Shown here: piece after piece, positions 18,380 to 27,447 of the stretch
Numbering within the stretch: the first letter of the stretch is position 1
How the letters are laid out: the number at the start of each line of letters is the position of its first letter
Source of the DNA: Hyphomicrobiales bacterium
GTDB taxonomy: Bacteria; Pseudomonadota; Alphaproteobacteria; Rhizobiales; OSC116
Reading direction: 5' to 3'
Assembly: GCA_002401855.1 (NCBI GenBank)
Contig: NVUH01000002.1
Coordinates: forward strand, 124,001-188,000
DNA length: 64,000 bases
The notes under the pieces: generated by a model
What the model saw: the letters and a program-made list of their open reading frames with translations, nothing else
Databases searched by the model: none
Told to the model about the DNA's origin: nothing
Made by a program: the position numbers and the translations under genes

Positions 18380-19363
18380 TTACATGTTAGATGCGACAGC
18401 CGCATCAATAACGTCTTGGCCAATTTCTTCAGCAAATTGTGCCCAAACAGGTTTCATCGCTTCAACCCATTGTGCACGTTCTTCATCTGTTAGTGTCAAG
18501 ATTTCACTACGGCCACTATCAGCAATTTTCTTCATATCACTCATAGATTTTTCAGATGCCACTTTATTGCCTTCAGCAATGGCTTCAGCCATAGCTTTGT
18601 TCAATTCATCACGAATATCAGCGTCTAAACCATTCCAATATTCTTCATTGGCAACCACAAGATAATCCAACACACCATGGTTAGAATTGGTGATAAATTC
18701 ATTCACTTCAAAGAATTTCTTAGAATAAATGTTAGACCAAGTGTTTTCTTGTCCATCAATGGCTTTGGTTTGTAGCAATGTAAACACTTCAGAGAAAGGC
18801 TTTTTCAATGGCACAGCATCAATAGCTTCAAATTGCGCTGCCAACACATCAGATGACATAATACGGAATTTCTTACCTGCAGCGTCTGAAGGCAGTCTTA
18901 AAGCGTTACTGGCTGAAAGTTGCTTCAAGCCATTATGCAAATAACCAAGACCAACCAAGCCTTTAGACTTCATAGAAGCCAATAAAGCTTGCCCATGTGG
19001 GCCAGATTGGAAACGGCCAACTGCATCCATATCTTTAAATAAGAATGGTAGGTCATAGACTTGCAATTTTCTGGTGAATTTACCGAACTTAGACAATGAA
19101 GGCGCGCCCAATTGCACGTCGCCCAATAAAATAGCTTCTAGCACTTTGTTATCGTTAAATAATTGAGAGTTTGGAAAAACCTCAACCTTAACTTTTCCTG
19201 CCAAACGTTCTGCCACCAATTCAGCAAATTTATTGGCCATAATGCCTTTAGGTGTATTTTCTGCCACCACATGGCTAAATTTAATTACAATTTCTTCAGC
19301 ATATGCGCCACTTGTCACGGCAACCATTGCCAATGCAGATACAGCAATTTTAAATTTATTCAT
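18380..19363 (-). CDS. dctP: TRAP transporter solute-binding protein DctP (C4-dicarboxylate type)
   Basis: A 327-aa periplasmic binding protein with a signal peptide (MNKFKIAVSALAMVAVTSGAYAEE). The mature start IVIKFSHVVAENTPKGIMANKFAELV, the LPFLFKDMDAVGRF segment, the ligand-arginine region GKKFRIMSSDV and IDGQENTWSNIYSKKFFEV are closest to the C4-dicarboxylate DctP group. It is first in dctPQM. A perfect-consensus sigma-54 promoter lies 66 bp upstream, and dctB/dctD are adjacent on the same strand, so induction by external succinate, fumarate or malate is expected. Confidence 0.92.
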   Translation of the reverse strand: MNKFKIAVSALAMVAVTSGAYAEEIVIKFSHVVAENTPKGIMANKFAELVAERLAGKVKVEVFPNSQLFNDNKVLEAILLGDVQLGAPSLSKFGKFTRKLQVYDLPFLFKDMDAVGRFQSGPHGQALLASMKSKGLVGLGYLHNGLKQLSASNALRLPSDAAGKKFRIMSSDVLAAQFEAIDAVPLKKPFSEVFTLLQTKAIDGQENTWSNIYSKKFFEVNEFITNSNHGVLDYLVVANEEYWNGLDADIRDELNKAMAEAIAEGNKVASEKSMSDMKKIADSGRSEILTLTDEERAQWVEAMKPVWAQFAEEIGQDVIDAAVASNM

Positions 19364-19428
19364 TTAAGAATCTCCCAATTTTTATTTTAAAACACCTGCG
19401 CCCTCGCGGCAGGATTGCTAATAGCATT

Positions 19429-19443
19429 GCAATCGTTGTGCCA
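19429..19443 (-). promoter_or_regulatory. Sigma-54 promoter of dctPQM
   Basis: On the minus strand the sequence is TGGCAC-N5-TTGC, an exact match to the -24/-12 consensus for RpoN. It lies 66 bp upstream of the dctP start codon and downstream of two DctD-like sites. The encoded DctD is an AAA+ activator of sigma-54, which fits. Confidence 0.85.
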
Positions 19444-19527
19444 CTATTGCAAAATGCGATAAATTATTTCTAATACATTGAATCTATTTGTGTTTTTAAG
19501 TTTCGGGTGTTTGCTGACTAATTATAG

Positions 19528-19547
19528 TTGTGCGATAACCTGCACAA
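19528..19547. promoter_or_regulatory. DctD-type upstream activator site 1
   Basis: An inverted repeat, TTGTGC-N8-GCACAA, about 85 bp upstream of the -24 element. It shares the TGTGC/GCACA half sites with the second site 42 bp further upstream, a spacing of about four helical turns, as expected for paired DctD dimers. Confidence 0.7.
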
Positions 19548-19569
19548 ATACTTAAAATTTATTTATAAT

Positions 19570-19589
19570 CTGTGCGGTTTATTGCACAG
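19570..19589. promoter_or_regulatory. DctD-type upstream activator site 2
   Basis: An inverted repeat, CTGTGC-N8-GCACAG, placed right after the dctD stop codon and 42 bp centre-to-centre from site 1. Confidence 0.7.
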
Positions 19590-19590
19590 A

Positions 19591-20931
19591 CTAGATATAA
19601 TCAGAACGGTTCAGCTCGTGTCGACTCAATTTGTCATAAAAAGTTTTGCGCGGCAGACCAAGCTCATCACAACATGATTGCACATGGCCATTGTGAACGG
19701 TTAAACAGGCCATAATTTCCTGCTTTTCATATAATCTCATCCGTTCAGTTAACGGCATTTTTTCAAACTTTAAGGCTTCATCTTCTGGTAAACTTACGTC
19801 ATCAATGCCCAGCACCAAACGCTCACAATAATTTTTAAGTTCACGTACATTACCCCGCCAATCACGGTTTTCAAGTTCAATTAATTTATGCGAATTTATA
19901 TTTAACTTATTGATATTATGAACTTTAATTAATTTTTTAATAAAATATTGGGCCAACAAACGAATGTCGGCTTTGCGTTCATTTAGGCTCGGAATGTTAA
20001 TCACTGCCACGTTCAAACGGTAATATAAATCTTCTCTAAAATTACCATTTTGGCTTTCAATCAATAAATCTTTTTTGGTCGCCGCTATGATGCGAATGTC
20101 CAAATCAATCAATTCATTACTGCCCAATCGCTCCAAATTGCGCTCTTGCAAGATGCGTAATAACTTCACTTGCAAGTCTAGTGGCATGGATTCAATCTCA
20201 TCCAAAAACACTGTGCCGCCTTTGGCAAATTCAAATTTGCCAATTCTTTGGCTGGTCGCTCCAGTGAAAGAACCTTTTTCATGGCCGAATAATTCACTCT
20301 CAATAATTGACAAAGGCAAAGCCCCACAATTGATTGCCACAAATGGTGCTTTGGCACGACCACTTAACGCGTGTAATACCCGTGCCACCAATTCTTTACC
20401 TACACCTGTTGCGCCATTAATCAATATATCCACATCAGTGCTAGCGATGGTCCTAATCTGTTGCTTTAACCGCTTGCTGGGCGCGCTGTCGCCAATAATC
20501 GCATCCATCACATTAAGTGATTGCGGGTTTTGTAGTGCCAAAACCTTTAAATGCAACAAGCGTTTTTCTAGTGCTTTGCTCAAACAGTTCATTAATCTAT
20601 TGTTATTATAGGGTTTTTCAAAAAAATCGTATGCGCCACTTTGCAAACTGCTCACCGCAAGTTCTACATCACCATGGCCAGTGATGAGAATCACTGGTAT
20701 GTCGGTATCTATACGCTGCACATATTCAAGCAGGTCAATTCCATCCATCGGCTGCATGCGAATGTCAGAAACCACAATGCCGTTAAAATCTTTATTTATG
20801 CGCGATAACATCTGGTTAGGATTGCTAAAACACTCATAACTCAAGCCCGCTAAATCAAATGATTGGGCGATGGAATTGCGAATATGCTCTTCATCATCAA
20901 CAAATAAAATCTTTCCTAATTCCATAATCAA
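19591..20931 (-). CDS. dctD: C4-dicarboxylate response regulator DctD (sigma-54 activator)
   Basis: A 446-aa NtrC-type activator: receiver domain with phosphoacceptor Asp56 (GIVVSDIRMQPMDG), AAA+ domain with Walker A NGATGVGKE, the sigma-54 contact loop written GSFTGA here (usual GAFTGA), Walker B GGTVFLDEI, and a C-terminal Fis-type helix-turn-helix (VQSCCDELGLPRKTFYDKLSRH). It activates the adjacent dctPQM operon through the sites at 19528-19589. It overlaps dctB by 4 bp (ATGA). The C4-dicarboxylate assignment rests on the adjacent DctB-like kinase and TRAP genes. Confidence 0.9.
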   Translation of the reverse strand: MIMELGKILFVDDEEHIRNSIAQSFDLAGLSYECFSNPNQMLSRINKDFNGIVVSDIRMQPMDGIDLLEYVQRIDTDIPVILITGHGDVELAVSSLQSGAYDFFEKPYNNNRLMNCLSKALEKRLLHLKVLALQNPQSLNVMDAIIGDSAPSKRLKQQIRTIASTDVDILINGATGVGKELVARVLHALSGRAKAPFVAINCGALPLSIIESELFGHEKGSFTGATSQRIGKFEFAKGGTVFLDEIESMPLDLQVKLLRILQERNLERLGSNELIDLDIRIIAATKKDLLIESQNGNFREDLYYRLNVAVINIPSLNERKADIRLLAQYFIKKLIKVHNINKLNINSHKLIELENRDWRGNVRELKNYCERLVLGIDDVSLPEDEALKFEKMPLTERMRLYEKQEIMACLTVHNGHVQSCCDELGLPRKTFYDKLSRHELNRSDYI

Positions 20932-22673
20932 TCTCTGCTAATTGGAAGTTTAATTTCAAATCTTGCGCCGCCTGAGGGGCGGTTAAACGCTTCTAATATA
21001 CCGTCATACTCTTCGATAATCGAGCGGCTGATCGACAGGCCGATCCCCATGCCCTGCTCATCTTCTTTGGTGGTGTAAAATGGTTTGAATATGGTTTCAA
21101 TCGATTGTTCATCAATCCCCTCCCCTGTATCTCTAATGATAATGGTTGCCAAATCATCATTGTAAGAAAGCTCAATATTCAATATTTTTATTGTCGATTT
21201 TTGCATTGATTCAAGCGCGTTTGAAATTAAATTCATCACCACTTGTTCAATGCGCACATTATTGGCCCATATAAATACGTCTTCATCTGGCAATGAAATC
21301 TCCAACAGCACCTCGCGCCGCTGAAACTTAGATTGCATAAACCACACGGTTTCTTCAATCACTTTATTAATCGATATGCGGTTTATTTCACTTGGGCGTT
21401 TGCTAGCAAATATCTTTATGTGATGGATTATCGCGGTCATTTTATCTGATAATTTTGCTATATAACCGATATTCTGCTCGACTTTATCAAACTCCCGCTT
21501 GCTCAAATATAGCTTGGCATTCGCTATATAATTAGTGATAGAGGTGAGCGGTTGCGATAACTCATGCGATATAGCTGCCGACATTTGCCCCAAAGCCGCC
21601 AATTTTGCGGTTTGTACTAAATCGTCTTGCACTTGCTTTAATTCTGCAGATCTTTCTTCAACACGCCGTTCTAACTCTGCTGCTTGCTTGTTTTTAAACT
21701 CCATCTGTTCGGCTTGTAATCTACGCCGCGCCCGCATTGAAACCAACAAAAAATACATGAATATGGATAATAAACCAGCCACCAAGCCAATGATGATAGA
21801 GGGGGTAACGGCTGTTTTTTCATCTGTTAGGCTTATAATGTCCCAGCCAATAACCGCGATCGGTAAGTTGGCTTTAATGTAATTTTCGCGGCCATCACCA
21901 TCAGATAGTTGCACAATGTTTGAACGGAAAAATTGGTTCAGCGGGTTCATGCCCAAATTGCTTAATTGTTTGTCATTATAACGCCGCGTTTCAGTTATAT
22001 TCTCTTCTTCGTCTTTAGTTAGCAATCGGGTTTTTCTATATAAAAACTCTGGATTGTTTGATAAGAAGACCACACCAAACTCATCTAGAATCAGCAGTTT
22101 TTGATCTGTATTTTTAATGATATTTTCTAATTTATCGATTGCCACTTTCAGCACCAATACGCCAATAATCTCTGGGCCTTCAAAAATTGGTTCGGAGAAA
22201 TAGTAGCCCCTTATGTTAGAGCGTGTACCCAAGGCATAAAATTGCCCCGAAAGCCCTGAAATGGCCTGAATGAAATATGGCCGATAACTGTAGTTATTGC
22301 CCACAAAGCTGCCTTCACTGCCCGCATTACTGGCCGCTATGGTCAAGCCGTCTTTATTCAATAGATAGACTTCAGATGCCGCCGCTATATTGCGACTTTT
22401 CAGCAGTATTTTATTGGTTGTGACTAATAGATCATTATTATCCGTATTTTCCAATGCGATTAAAATTGCAGGATGACTGCTTAAAATTTTATTCAGCGGG
22501 CGTAATTCAAACAGTTTTGATTTTAGAGTTTCAGCATATAGTTCAAGCTGTACCAGCGAAGTGTCATATAATTGCGCGGCAAAAAACCGATATGACAGCA
22601 GGTAACTGCTGGCAAAAGCGACAAAGCCGATGCATGTTAAATATATAGATTGTTTTACAATTTTATTCATCAC
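20928..22673 (-). CDS. dctB: C4-dicarboxylate sensor histidine kinase DctB
   Basis: A 581-aa membrane sensor kinase. It has an N-terminal membrane segment (residues about 8-28), a periplasmic double-PDC (dCache-like) ligand domain to about residue 285 with the GSFVGNNYSYRPYFIQAISG motif found in DctB-type sensors, a second membrane segment (IIIGLVAGLLSIFMYFLLV), a coiled coil, the H-box AAISHELSQPLTSITNY, and N/G boxes (MNLISNALESM, RDTGEGID, MGIGLSISRSII). Autophosphorylation and transfer to DctD follow from family. The dctB-dctD pair lies directly upstream of dctPQM. Confidence 0.9.
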   Translation of the reverse strand: MMNKIVKQSIYLTCIGFVAFASSYLLSYRFFAAQLYDTSLVQLELYAETLKSKLFELRPLNKILSSHPAILIALENTDNNDLLVTTNKILLKSRNIAAASEVYLLNKDGLTIAASNAGSEGSFVGNNYSYRPYFIQAISGLSGQFYALGTRSNIRGYYFSEPIFEGPEIIGVLVLKVAIDKLENIIKNTDQKLLILDEFGVVFLSNNPEFLYRKTRLLTKDEEENITETRRYNDKQLSNLGMNPLNQFFRSNIVQLSDGDGRENYIKANLPIAVIGWDIISLTDEKTAVTPSIIIGLVAGLLSIFMYFLLVSMRARRRLQAEQMEFKNKQAAELERRVEERSAELKQVQDDLVQTAKLAALGQMSAAISHELSQPLTSITNYIANAKLYLSKREFDKVEQNIGYIAKLSDKMTAIIHHIKIFASKRPSEINRISINKVIEETVWFMQSKFQRREVLLEISLPDEDVFIWANNVRIEQVVMNLISNALESMQKSTIKILNIELSYNDDLATIIIRDTGEGIDEQSIETIFKPFYTTKEDEQGMGIGLSISRSIIEEYDGILEAFNRPSGGARFEIKLPISRD

Positions 22674-22793
22674 TTATACCATTTTTACTCGAACATATAT
22701 AAACTATATTGATGCGCATCAAAAGTCCGAACATTTGGTTTTAAAAGAAAATGAATCATGTCATTTCAATATATTTTCCGATAAGAATATATT

Positions 22794-24776
22794 ATGAAGA
22801 ATATTGCTAAATTTTATCTGTCATTTCTGCTGTTATTGATCGCTCCGCAGGTGCTTGCCGTAACCCATCCTATGGATGCGCTGACTGCCGATGAAATTAG
22901 GCAAACTGTGGCGATACTCATAGATAAAAAAATTGCCGATGAACACAGCCAATACCCGTATATTGGTTTGCTCGAAATGCCCAAAGCTATGCTTAAAGGC
23001 TGGCAATATGGCGATGCCATTAACCGCATGGCCAAAGTGGTGGTGTATAAAGACAATGAGACATATGAGATTAAGCTCGATTTAGATAAGTCACAAATTC
23101 TATCACAAAAGCTCATGGCAAATGTTGAACCCAGCGTGATGGCGCGTGAATGGCACATTGCCCGCGAGCTGACTCTCAAACACCCAAAATTCATTGAAGC
23201 GCTTAAAGACCGTGGTATTACTGATTTGAACAATATCTATTGCTCTCCCAATCCTGCAGGGCATTTCGAACGGCAAAATTACGATTTAAAACGCATTTTT
23301 AAAGTGCCGTGTTATGAACGCAGCCATTCTAAAAACCATCTTTACGGCCGCCCGATAGAGGGCCTGTTCACTGTGGTGGATGTCGAAGCTAAACAAGTGA
23401 TTGAGCTGGTTGATACTGGCATCATTCCTACCCCACCTGCAATATTTGATTATGAGAGCGGTAAAAACAACCGCCAACCACTCAACCCAATTTTTTCCAT
23501 CTCACCTGAAGGCAGTAATTACAATCTAAAAGACGGCGTTTTGGTCGATTGGCAAAATTGGCAATTTCATGTGCGAATGGACAAACGCGTTGGGCCGATT
23601 GTTTCTATGGTCACGTTTAAGGACGGCGATGATCAACGCGACATTGCTTATCAAATGTCGATGGCCGAAATGTTTGTGCCTTATCAAGACCCGAGCGACA
23701 ACTGGTATTATCGCACATTTTTAGACAATGGTGAATTTGGCCTCGGCTTGCTGGCTAGCTCACTCACTCCAGGTGCAGATTGCCCCGTCAATGCCACCTA
23801 CCTGACCATAAATATGCCCAATGATAATGGCGAAGTGTTTCAAATAGAACGCGCCGTGTGCATTTTCGAGCGCAATTTAGGCGAGCCATTATGGCGCCAT
23901 GGGGTGGCCGGCGAATATTCCAACCAAACCCGCCCGATGGTCGACCTAGTGGTCAGAACCATCCCTGTATTGGGCAATTATGATTATGTGATTGATTTTA
24001 TTTTCAGTCAAAATGGTAAAATAGATATCCGGGTTGGCGCCACCGGCATATTGGCCGCCAAAGGCGTTAAAAGCTTGTCGTTAGATGATGACAGCGCAGA
24101 ACAAGATACAAAATATGGAGCTTTAATTGCCCCTGCCATTGTTGCGCCTTATCATAGTCATCATTTTTCTTTCCGTTTGGATTTAGATGTTGATGGCGTT
24201 GATAATAATCTTGTTACCGACATTGTTGCCCCCATCGCCCTGCCCGAAGATGAAATTCGAGCCAGCATTTGGCGGCGTGAGGTTTTGGATATTTTAGAAG
24301 AAGGCGGTATTTCACCTAGCCATAGCCACAAACAGTGGCGCTTGGTCAATAAAAACCGTTTAAACAAACTCAAATATAACCCGTCATATCAACTCATTTT
24401 AGGCCATCAAGGCACCAGCATCATCCCGCAAGATGATGCCCAACGCCGCGCTTTATTCACCCTCAACGCGTTATGGGTAACCAAATATAATGCGGATGAG
24501 CTTTATTCGGCGGGTGATTACCCTAACCAAAGCCTAGGCGGCGAAGGCATTGTTAAATATGTCGCTGATCGTGAAAATATCGACAATCAAGACATTGTCT
24601 TATGGCCAACATTGGGTTTTGACCACATTCCGCGTGCCGAAGATTGGCCGATTATGCCGACCATGTTCATGCAAATCAGCATCAGGCCGTTTAACTTTTT
24701 TGACCAAAACCCCACAATGGATGTGCCGCCATTTTTCAAAGGCATGAACCCGACCGCAGCGAGCGTCACTCAATGA
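22794..24776 (+). CDS. Copper-containing primary amine oxidase
   Basis: A 660-aa periplasmic quinoprotein that oxidises primary amines to aldehydes, ammonia and hydrogen peroxide. A signal peptide ends near VLAVTHP. Active-site features are all visible: the topaquinone precursor Tyr396 in VLGNYDY (the family consensus TxxNY has Val in place of Thr), the catalytic base Asp311 in FLDNGEFGLG, the copper ligands in HSHHFSFRLD and HIPRAEDWPIMP. The length matches bacterial enzymes without extra domains. Its last four bases overlap the UbiH-type monooxygenase start (ATGA). Substrate could be phenethylamine, tyramine or another primary amine. Confidence 0.9.
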   Translation: MKNIAKFYLSFLLLLIAPQVLAVTHPMDALTADEIRQTVAILIDKKIADEHSQYPYIGLLEMPKAMLKGWQYGDAINRMAKVVVYKDNETYEIKLDLDKSQILSQKLMANVEPSVMAREWHIARELTLKHPKFIEALKDRGITDLNNIYCSPNPAGHFERQNYDLKRIFKVPCYERSHSKNHLYGRPIEGLFTVVDVEAKQVIELVDTGIIPTPPAIFDYESGKNNRQPLNPIFSISPEGSNYNLKDGVLVDWQNWQFHVRMDKRVGPIVSMVTFKDGDDQRDIAYQMSMAEMFVPYQDPSDNWYYRTFLDNGEFGLGLLASSLTPGADCPVNATYLTINMPNDNGEVFQIERAVCIFERNLGEPLWRHGVAGEYSNQTRPMVDLVVRTIPVLGNYDYVIDFIFSQNGKIDIRVGATGILAAKGVKSLSLDDDSAEQDTKYGALIAPAIVAPYHSHHFSFRLDLDVDGVDNNLVTDIVAPIALPEDEIRASIWRREVLDILEEGGISPSHSHKQWRLVNKNRLNKLKYNPSYQLILGHQGTSIIPQDDAQRRALFTLNALWVTKYNADELYSAGDYPNQSLGGEGIVKYVADRENIDNQDIVLWPTLGFDHIPRAEDWPIMPTMFMQISIRPFNFFDQNPTMDVPPFFKGMNPTAASVTQ

Positions 24777-26002
24777 ACACTTCAGATAATCAGTTCGACA
24801 TTGTCATTTCGGGCGCAGGTGCTATTGGCCTGATCAGTGTTTTATTGCTTGCCCCACATGGTTTTAAAATCGCACTCATCGACCCAAAACCAGTTAAAAC
24901 CCTCACTAAAGTGGATGACACCCGAAACATTGCGCTGATGCAATCATCACTCAACCTGCTTAAACATCTCGGCATTTTCGATAAGTTTTATAAACTGTCC
25001 CGCCCGCTCGAAAAATTACGCATTGTCGATGCCACTAATCGTTTGTTGCGTGCGCCTGAGGTAGAGTTCACCGCGCAAGAATTAGGCATTGACTATTTTG
25101 CACTCAATGTACCAATGGGCGCTATATTAAAAACTTTGGTGGCACAATTGCCCCAGCATAAAAATATCAGTTGTTTGTTTGGTACGCAAATTACCGACAT
25201 TAAACAACAAGCCAATCAGTTGGATTTTACATTGGCCGATGGTAAAAACATCAGCGGCAAATTGCTCATAGGCGCTGATGGCCGTAACAGTTTTGCTCGC
25301 CAGTCTGCCAATGTCAAAACCACCACCAAAAAATACCCACAAACCGCACTGGGTTTTGCCTTTAAGCATACGCGTGATCTTGGCAATATCTCGGTCGAAT
25401 TTCATCGCAAAAATGGCCCCTTCACTCTCATTCCCATGCAGAATTTAATTGATGGCTCGCAAACCAGCCTGGTCTGGTCTGAAACAGCGGAAAAAGCTGA
25501 ACAAATCAAAAATCTTCCTAAAGATGAATTGGCAGTATTGATTGAAAAAATCACCCAAGGCATTGTTGGTAAAGTGACTGAAATTGGCTATATAGCCGCC
25601 TTCCCGCTTACCAATATCAATAGTGAAACCTATGCCAAAAGCCGCACAATTTTGGTTGGTGAAGCGGCTCATATATTGCCACCTATTGGCGCACAAGGCA
25701 TGAATTTAGGCTTTCAAGATGCTGCCATTGCTGCTGAATTGATCATTAATGCATTTAGTATGAATGCCGATATTGGTAGTGATGATATAATGAAAAAATA
25801 TAACCAACAGCGTAAATTAGACATTCATGCCCGTGGCAAAGCGACCGATATGCTAAATGTCAGCCTGATGAGCAATTTATTGCCGATGCAGATGGTGCGT
25901 GGCTTGGGTTTGTTTGCATTGCAAAAATCTGTCAGCCTACGCACTGGTATAATGAAAAAAGCTTTGTCACCCTTGGGTGTCACCCCCAAATCCATGCTTT
26001 AG
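24773..26002 (+). CDS. UbiH/UbiF/Coq6-family FAD-dependent monooxygenase
   Basis: A 409-aa class A flavoprotein hydroxylase. The N-terminal dinucleotide-binding motif is VISGAGAIGLISVLLLA, the DG motif is LLIGADGRNSFAR, and the second FAD motif is VGEAAHILPPIGAQGMNLGFQDA, whose GAQGMNLG form is characteristic of ubiquinone-pathway hydroxylases. It probably hydroxylates the ubiquinone ring. In many alphaproteobacteria one such enzyme performs several steps. The 4-bp overlap with an amine oxidase gene is unexpected and makes translational coupling likely. Confidence 0.85.
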   Translation: MNTSDNQFDIVISGAGAIGLISVLLLAPHGFKIALIDPKPVKTLTKVDDTRNIALMQSSLNLLKHLGIFDKFYKLSRPLEKLRIVDATNRLLRAPEVEFTAQELGIDYFALNVPMGAILKTLVAQLPQHKNISCLFGTQITDIKQQANQLDFTLADGKNISGKLLIGADGRNSFARQSANVKTTTKKYPQTALGFAFKHTRDLGNISVEFHRKNGPFTLIPMQNLIDGSQTSLVWSETAEKAEQIKNLPKDELAVLIEKITQGIVGKVTEIGYIAAFPLTNINSETYAKSRTILVGEAAHILPPIGAQGMNLGFQDAAIAAELIINAFSMNADIGSDDIMKKYNQQRKLDIHARGKATDMLNVSLMSNLLPMQMVRGLGLFALQKSVSLRTGIMKKALSPLGVTPKSML

Positions 26003-26004
26003 GC

Positions 26005-26952
26005 TCAGCCCATTTTTAGCAGAAAAATATCTACCAGATAAATAACAAATGATATGCTGCCGACCGAAACTATGGTACCAAACAATGTTACCGATGACAC
26101 CATCTCGGCCGATCGATCATATTGTTTGGCCATCATAAATACGTTTAATGCTGTTGGCAGTGTTGCCATAATGATCGCGGTGGCACTCCATATCGGGTCA
26201 AATATGCCCAGTGACAAAACAATCACCGCCACCAATGCAGGGTGAATGAATAATTTCATCGTCACCAAAAACACTCTGTCAAAACTCACGCCAGTGAATT
26301 TTGATAATGATAAGGAAACCCCAAGCGAGAATAATGCTGTTGGAATGGCCGATGCGCCTAATTGATCGGATAAATTACTGATTAGGCTTGGCAATGGCAG
26401 GTCAAATAATGCGATGATGACGCCCAAAACCGATGCGATTAAAAATGGATTTTTTAGAATTTGCATCAGACTGTGTACGAATCGTTCAAAACTGCTGCCT
26501 GTATCATTCCGCCCTGCAATCAACGGTACCAAAATAAAATGTAGCATGCTGTCAAAAATCAATATCAATGTGGCGGGTATAATTGCATCTTCGCCCAGCA
26601 AGGCTACCATAAGCGGAATGCCCATATAGCCAACATTACCATAGCTGGCACTGGCGGCAAGTAAGCTGCTATCTCCTAGCCGTTTTTTGAGCACAAATAC
26701 CAAATAAATCATGCTGGCAGCAAATATGGCGAAGGTAATTAGGGTGGTGGTGGCGATGTAGCCAAAATTAGCCATTTCTTCAATTGGTGATTTTATCAAC
26801 AAAGAGAATAGCAAAGCTGGCACGGCTAGATATATAATAAATTTATTCAGCCAATAAAGCCCTGCATCTGTGCCGTCAAATAGCCTACCAAATATATACC
26901 CAATTAGAATGAAACAAAAGAACGGTGATACAATCTCAATAAGTATGTTCAT
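26005..26952 (-). CDS. AEC-family (auxin efflux carrier-like) transporter
   Basis: A 316-aa inner-membrane carrier with about ten hydrophobic segments. Start MNILIEIVSPFFCFILIGYIFGRLF, the ASYGNVGYMGIPLMVALLG motif and the final MATLPTALNVFMMAKQYDRSAEMVSSVTLFGTIVS are typical of AEC proteins such as malate or malonate carriers. Several starts are possible; I prefer the ATG at 26952, preceded by AGG, to upstream ATGs at 26967 and 27003. It is convergent with the UbiH-type gene (stop codons 2 bp apart) and divergent from hspQ. The substrate is not known. Confidence 0.85.
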   Translation of the reverse strand: MNILIEIVSPFFCFILIGYIFGRLFDGTDAGLYWLNKFIIYLAVPALLFSLLIKSPIEEMANFGYIATTTLITFAIFAASMIYLVFVLKKRLGDSSLLAASASYGNVGYMGIPLMVALLGEDAIIPATLILIFDSMLHFILVPLIAGRNDTGSSFERFVHSLMQILKNPFLIASVLGVIIALFDLPLPSLISNLSDQLGASAIPTALFSLGVSLSLSKFTGVSFDRVFLVTMKLFIHPALVAVIVLSLGIFDPIWSATAIIMATLPTALNVFMMAKQYDRSAEMVSSVTLFGTIVSVGSISFVIYLVDIFLLKMG

Positions 26953-27048
26953 AAAAGCCTGATTCATAGAAATAATGTAAATATATATATATGATTGCCA
27001 CATTTTGTGACAAAATGAAATTTAAATTATTGTAGTTGAGTATTTAGA

Positions 27049-27378
27049 ATGAAAATGGAATCAGCAAAATTTGGAATTGGCGAACGAGTTGTTCATCGGT
27101 TGTTTAAGTTCTCGGGCATCATCATCGATGTTGACCCTGAATTTAATAATGATGAGCAGTGGTGGCTGAGCATTCCTGCTGAAATTAGACCTAAAAAACA
27201 ACAACCATTTTATCATCTATTGGCAATGAATGGCGATGATTCATACAAAGCTTATGTATCTGAGCAGAACTTATTGATCGATCATAACCACCTGCCGTTT
27301 GAACATCCCGATCTTGAAGATTATTTCGAAATTACCAATGATGGTGATTTGGTTCTGATTGACCAAAGCTACAATTAA
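27049..27378 (+). CDS. hspQ: Heat shock protein HspQ
   Basis: HspQ (109 aa; also YccV) is a small protein that in enterobacteria acts as a Lon specificity factor and speeds degradation of mutant DnaA. The sequence shows the family pattern KFGIGERVVHRLFKFSGIIIDVDPEF, EQWWLSIPAEIRPKKQQPFYHLLA and YVSEQNLLIDHNHLPFEHPDLEDYF. The Lon link in this organism is inference. Its own terminator follows at 27392-27418. Confidence 0.88.
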   Translation: MKMESAKFGIGERVVHRLFKFSGIIIDVDPEFNNDEQWWLSIPAEIRPKKQQPFYHLLAMNGDDSYKAYVSEQNLLIDHNHLPFEHPDLEDYFEITNDGDLVLIDQSYN

Positions 27379-27391
27379 TTTTATTTATAAA

Positions 27392-27418
27392 AAAAGGCCA
27401 TATCAAATATGGCCTTTT
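27392..27418. terminator. Bidirectional terminator between hspQ and the IalB-family gene
   Basis: AAAAGGCCATA and TATGGCCTTTT arms with a 5-nt loop between convergent genes, with A-run before and T-run after. Confidence 0.85.
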
Positions 27419-27447
27419 GTCATTTCATTTCACTATCAACAGAACGA

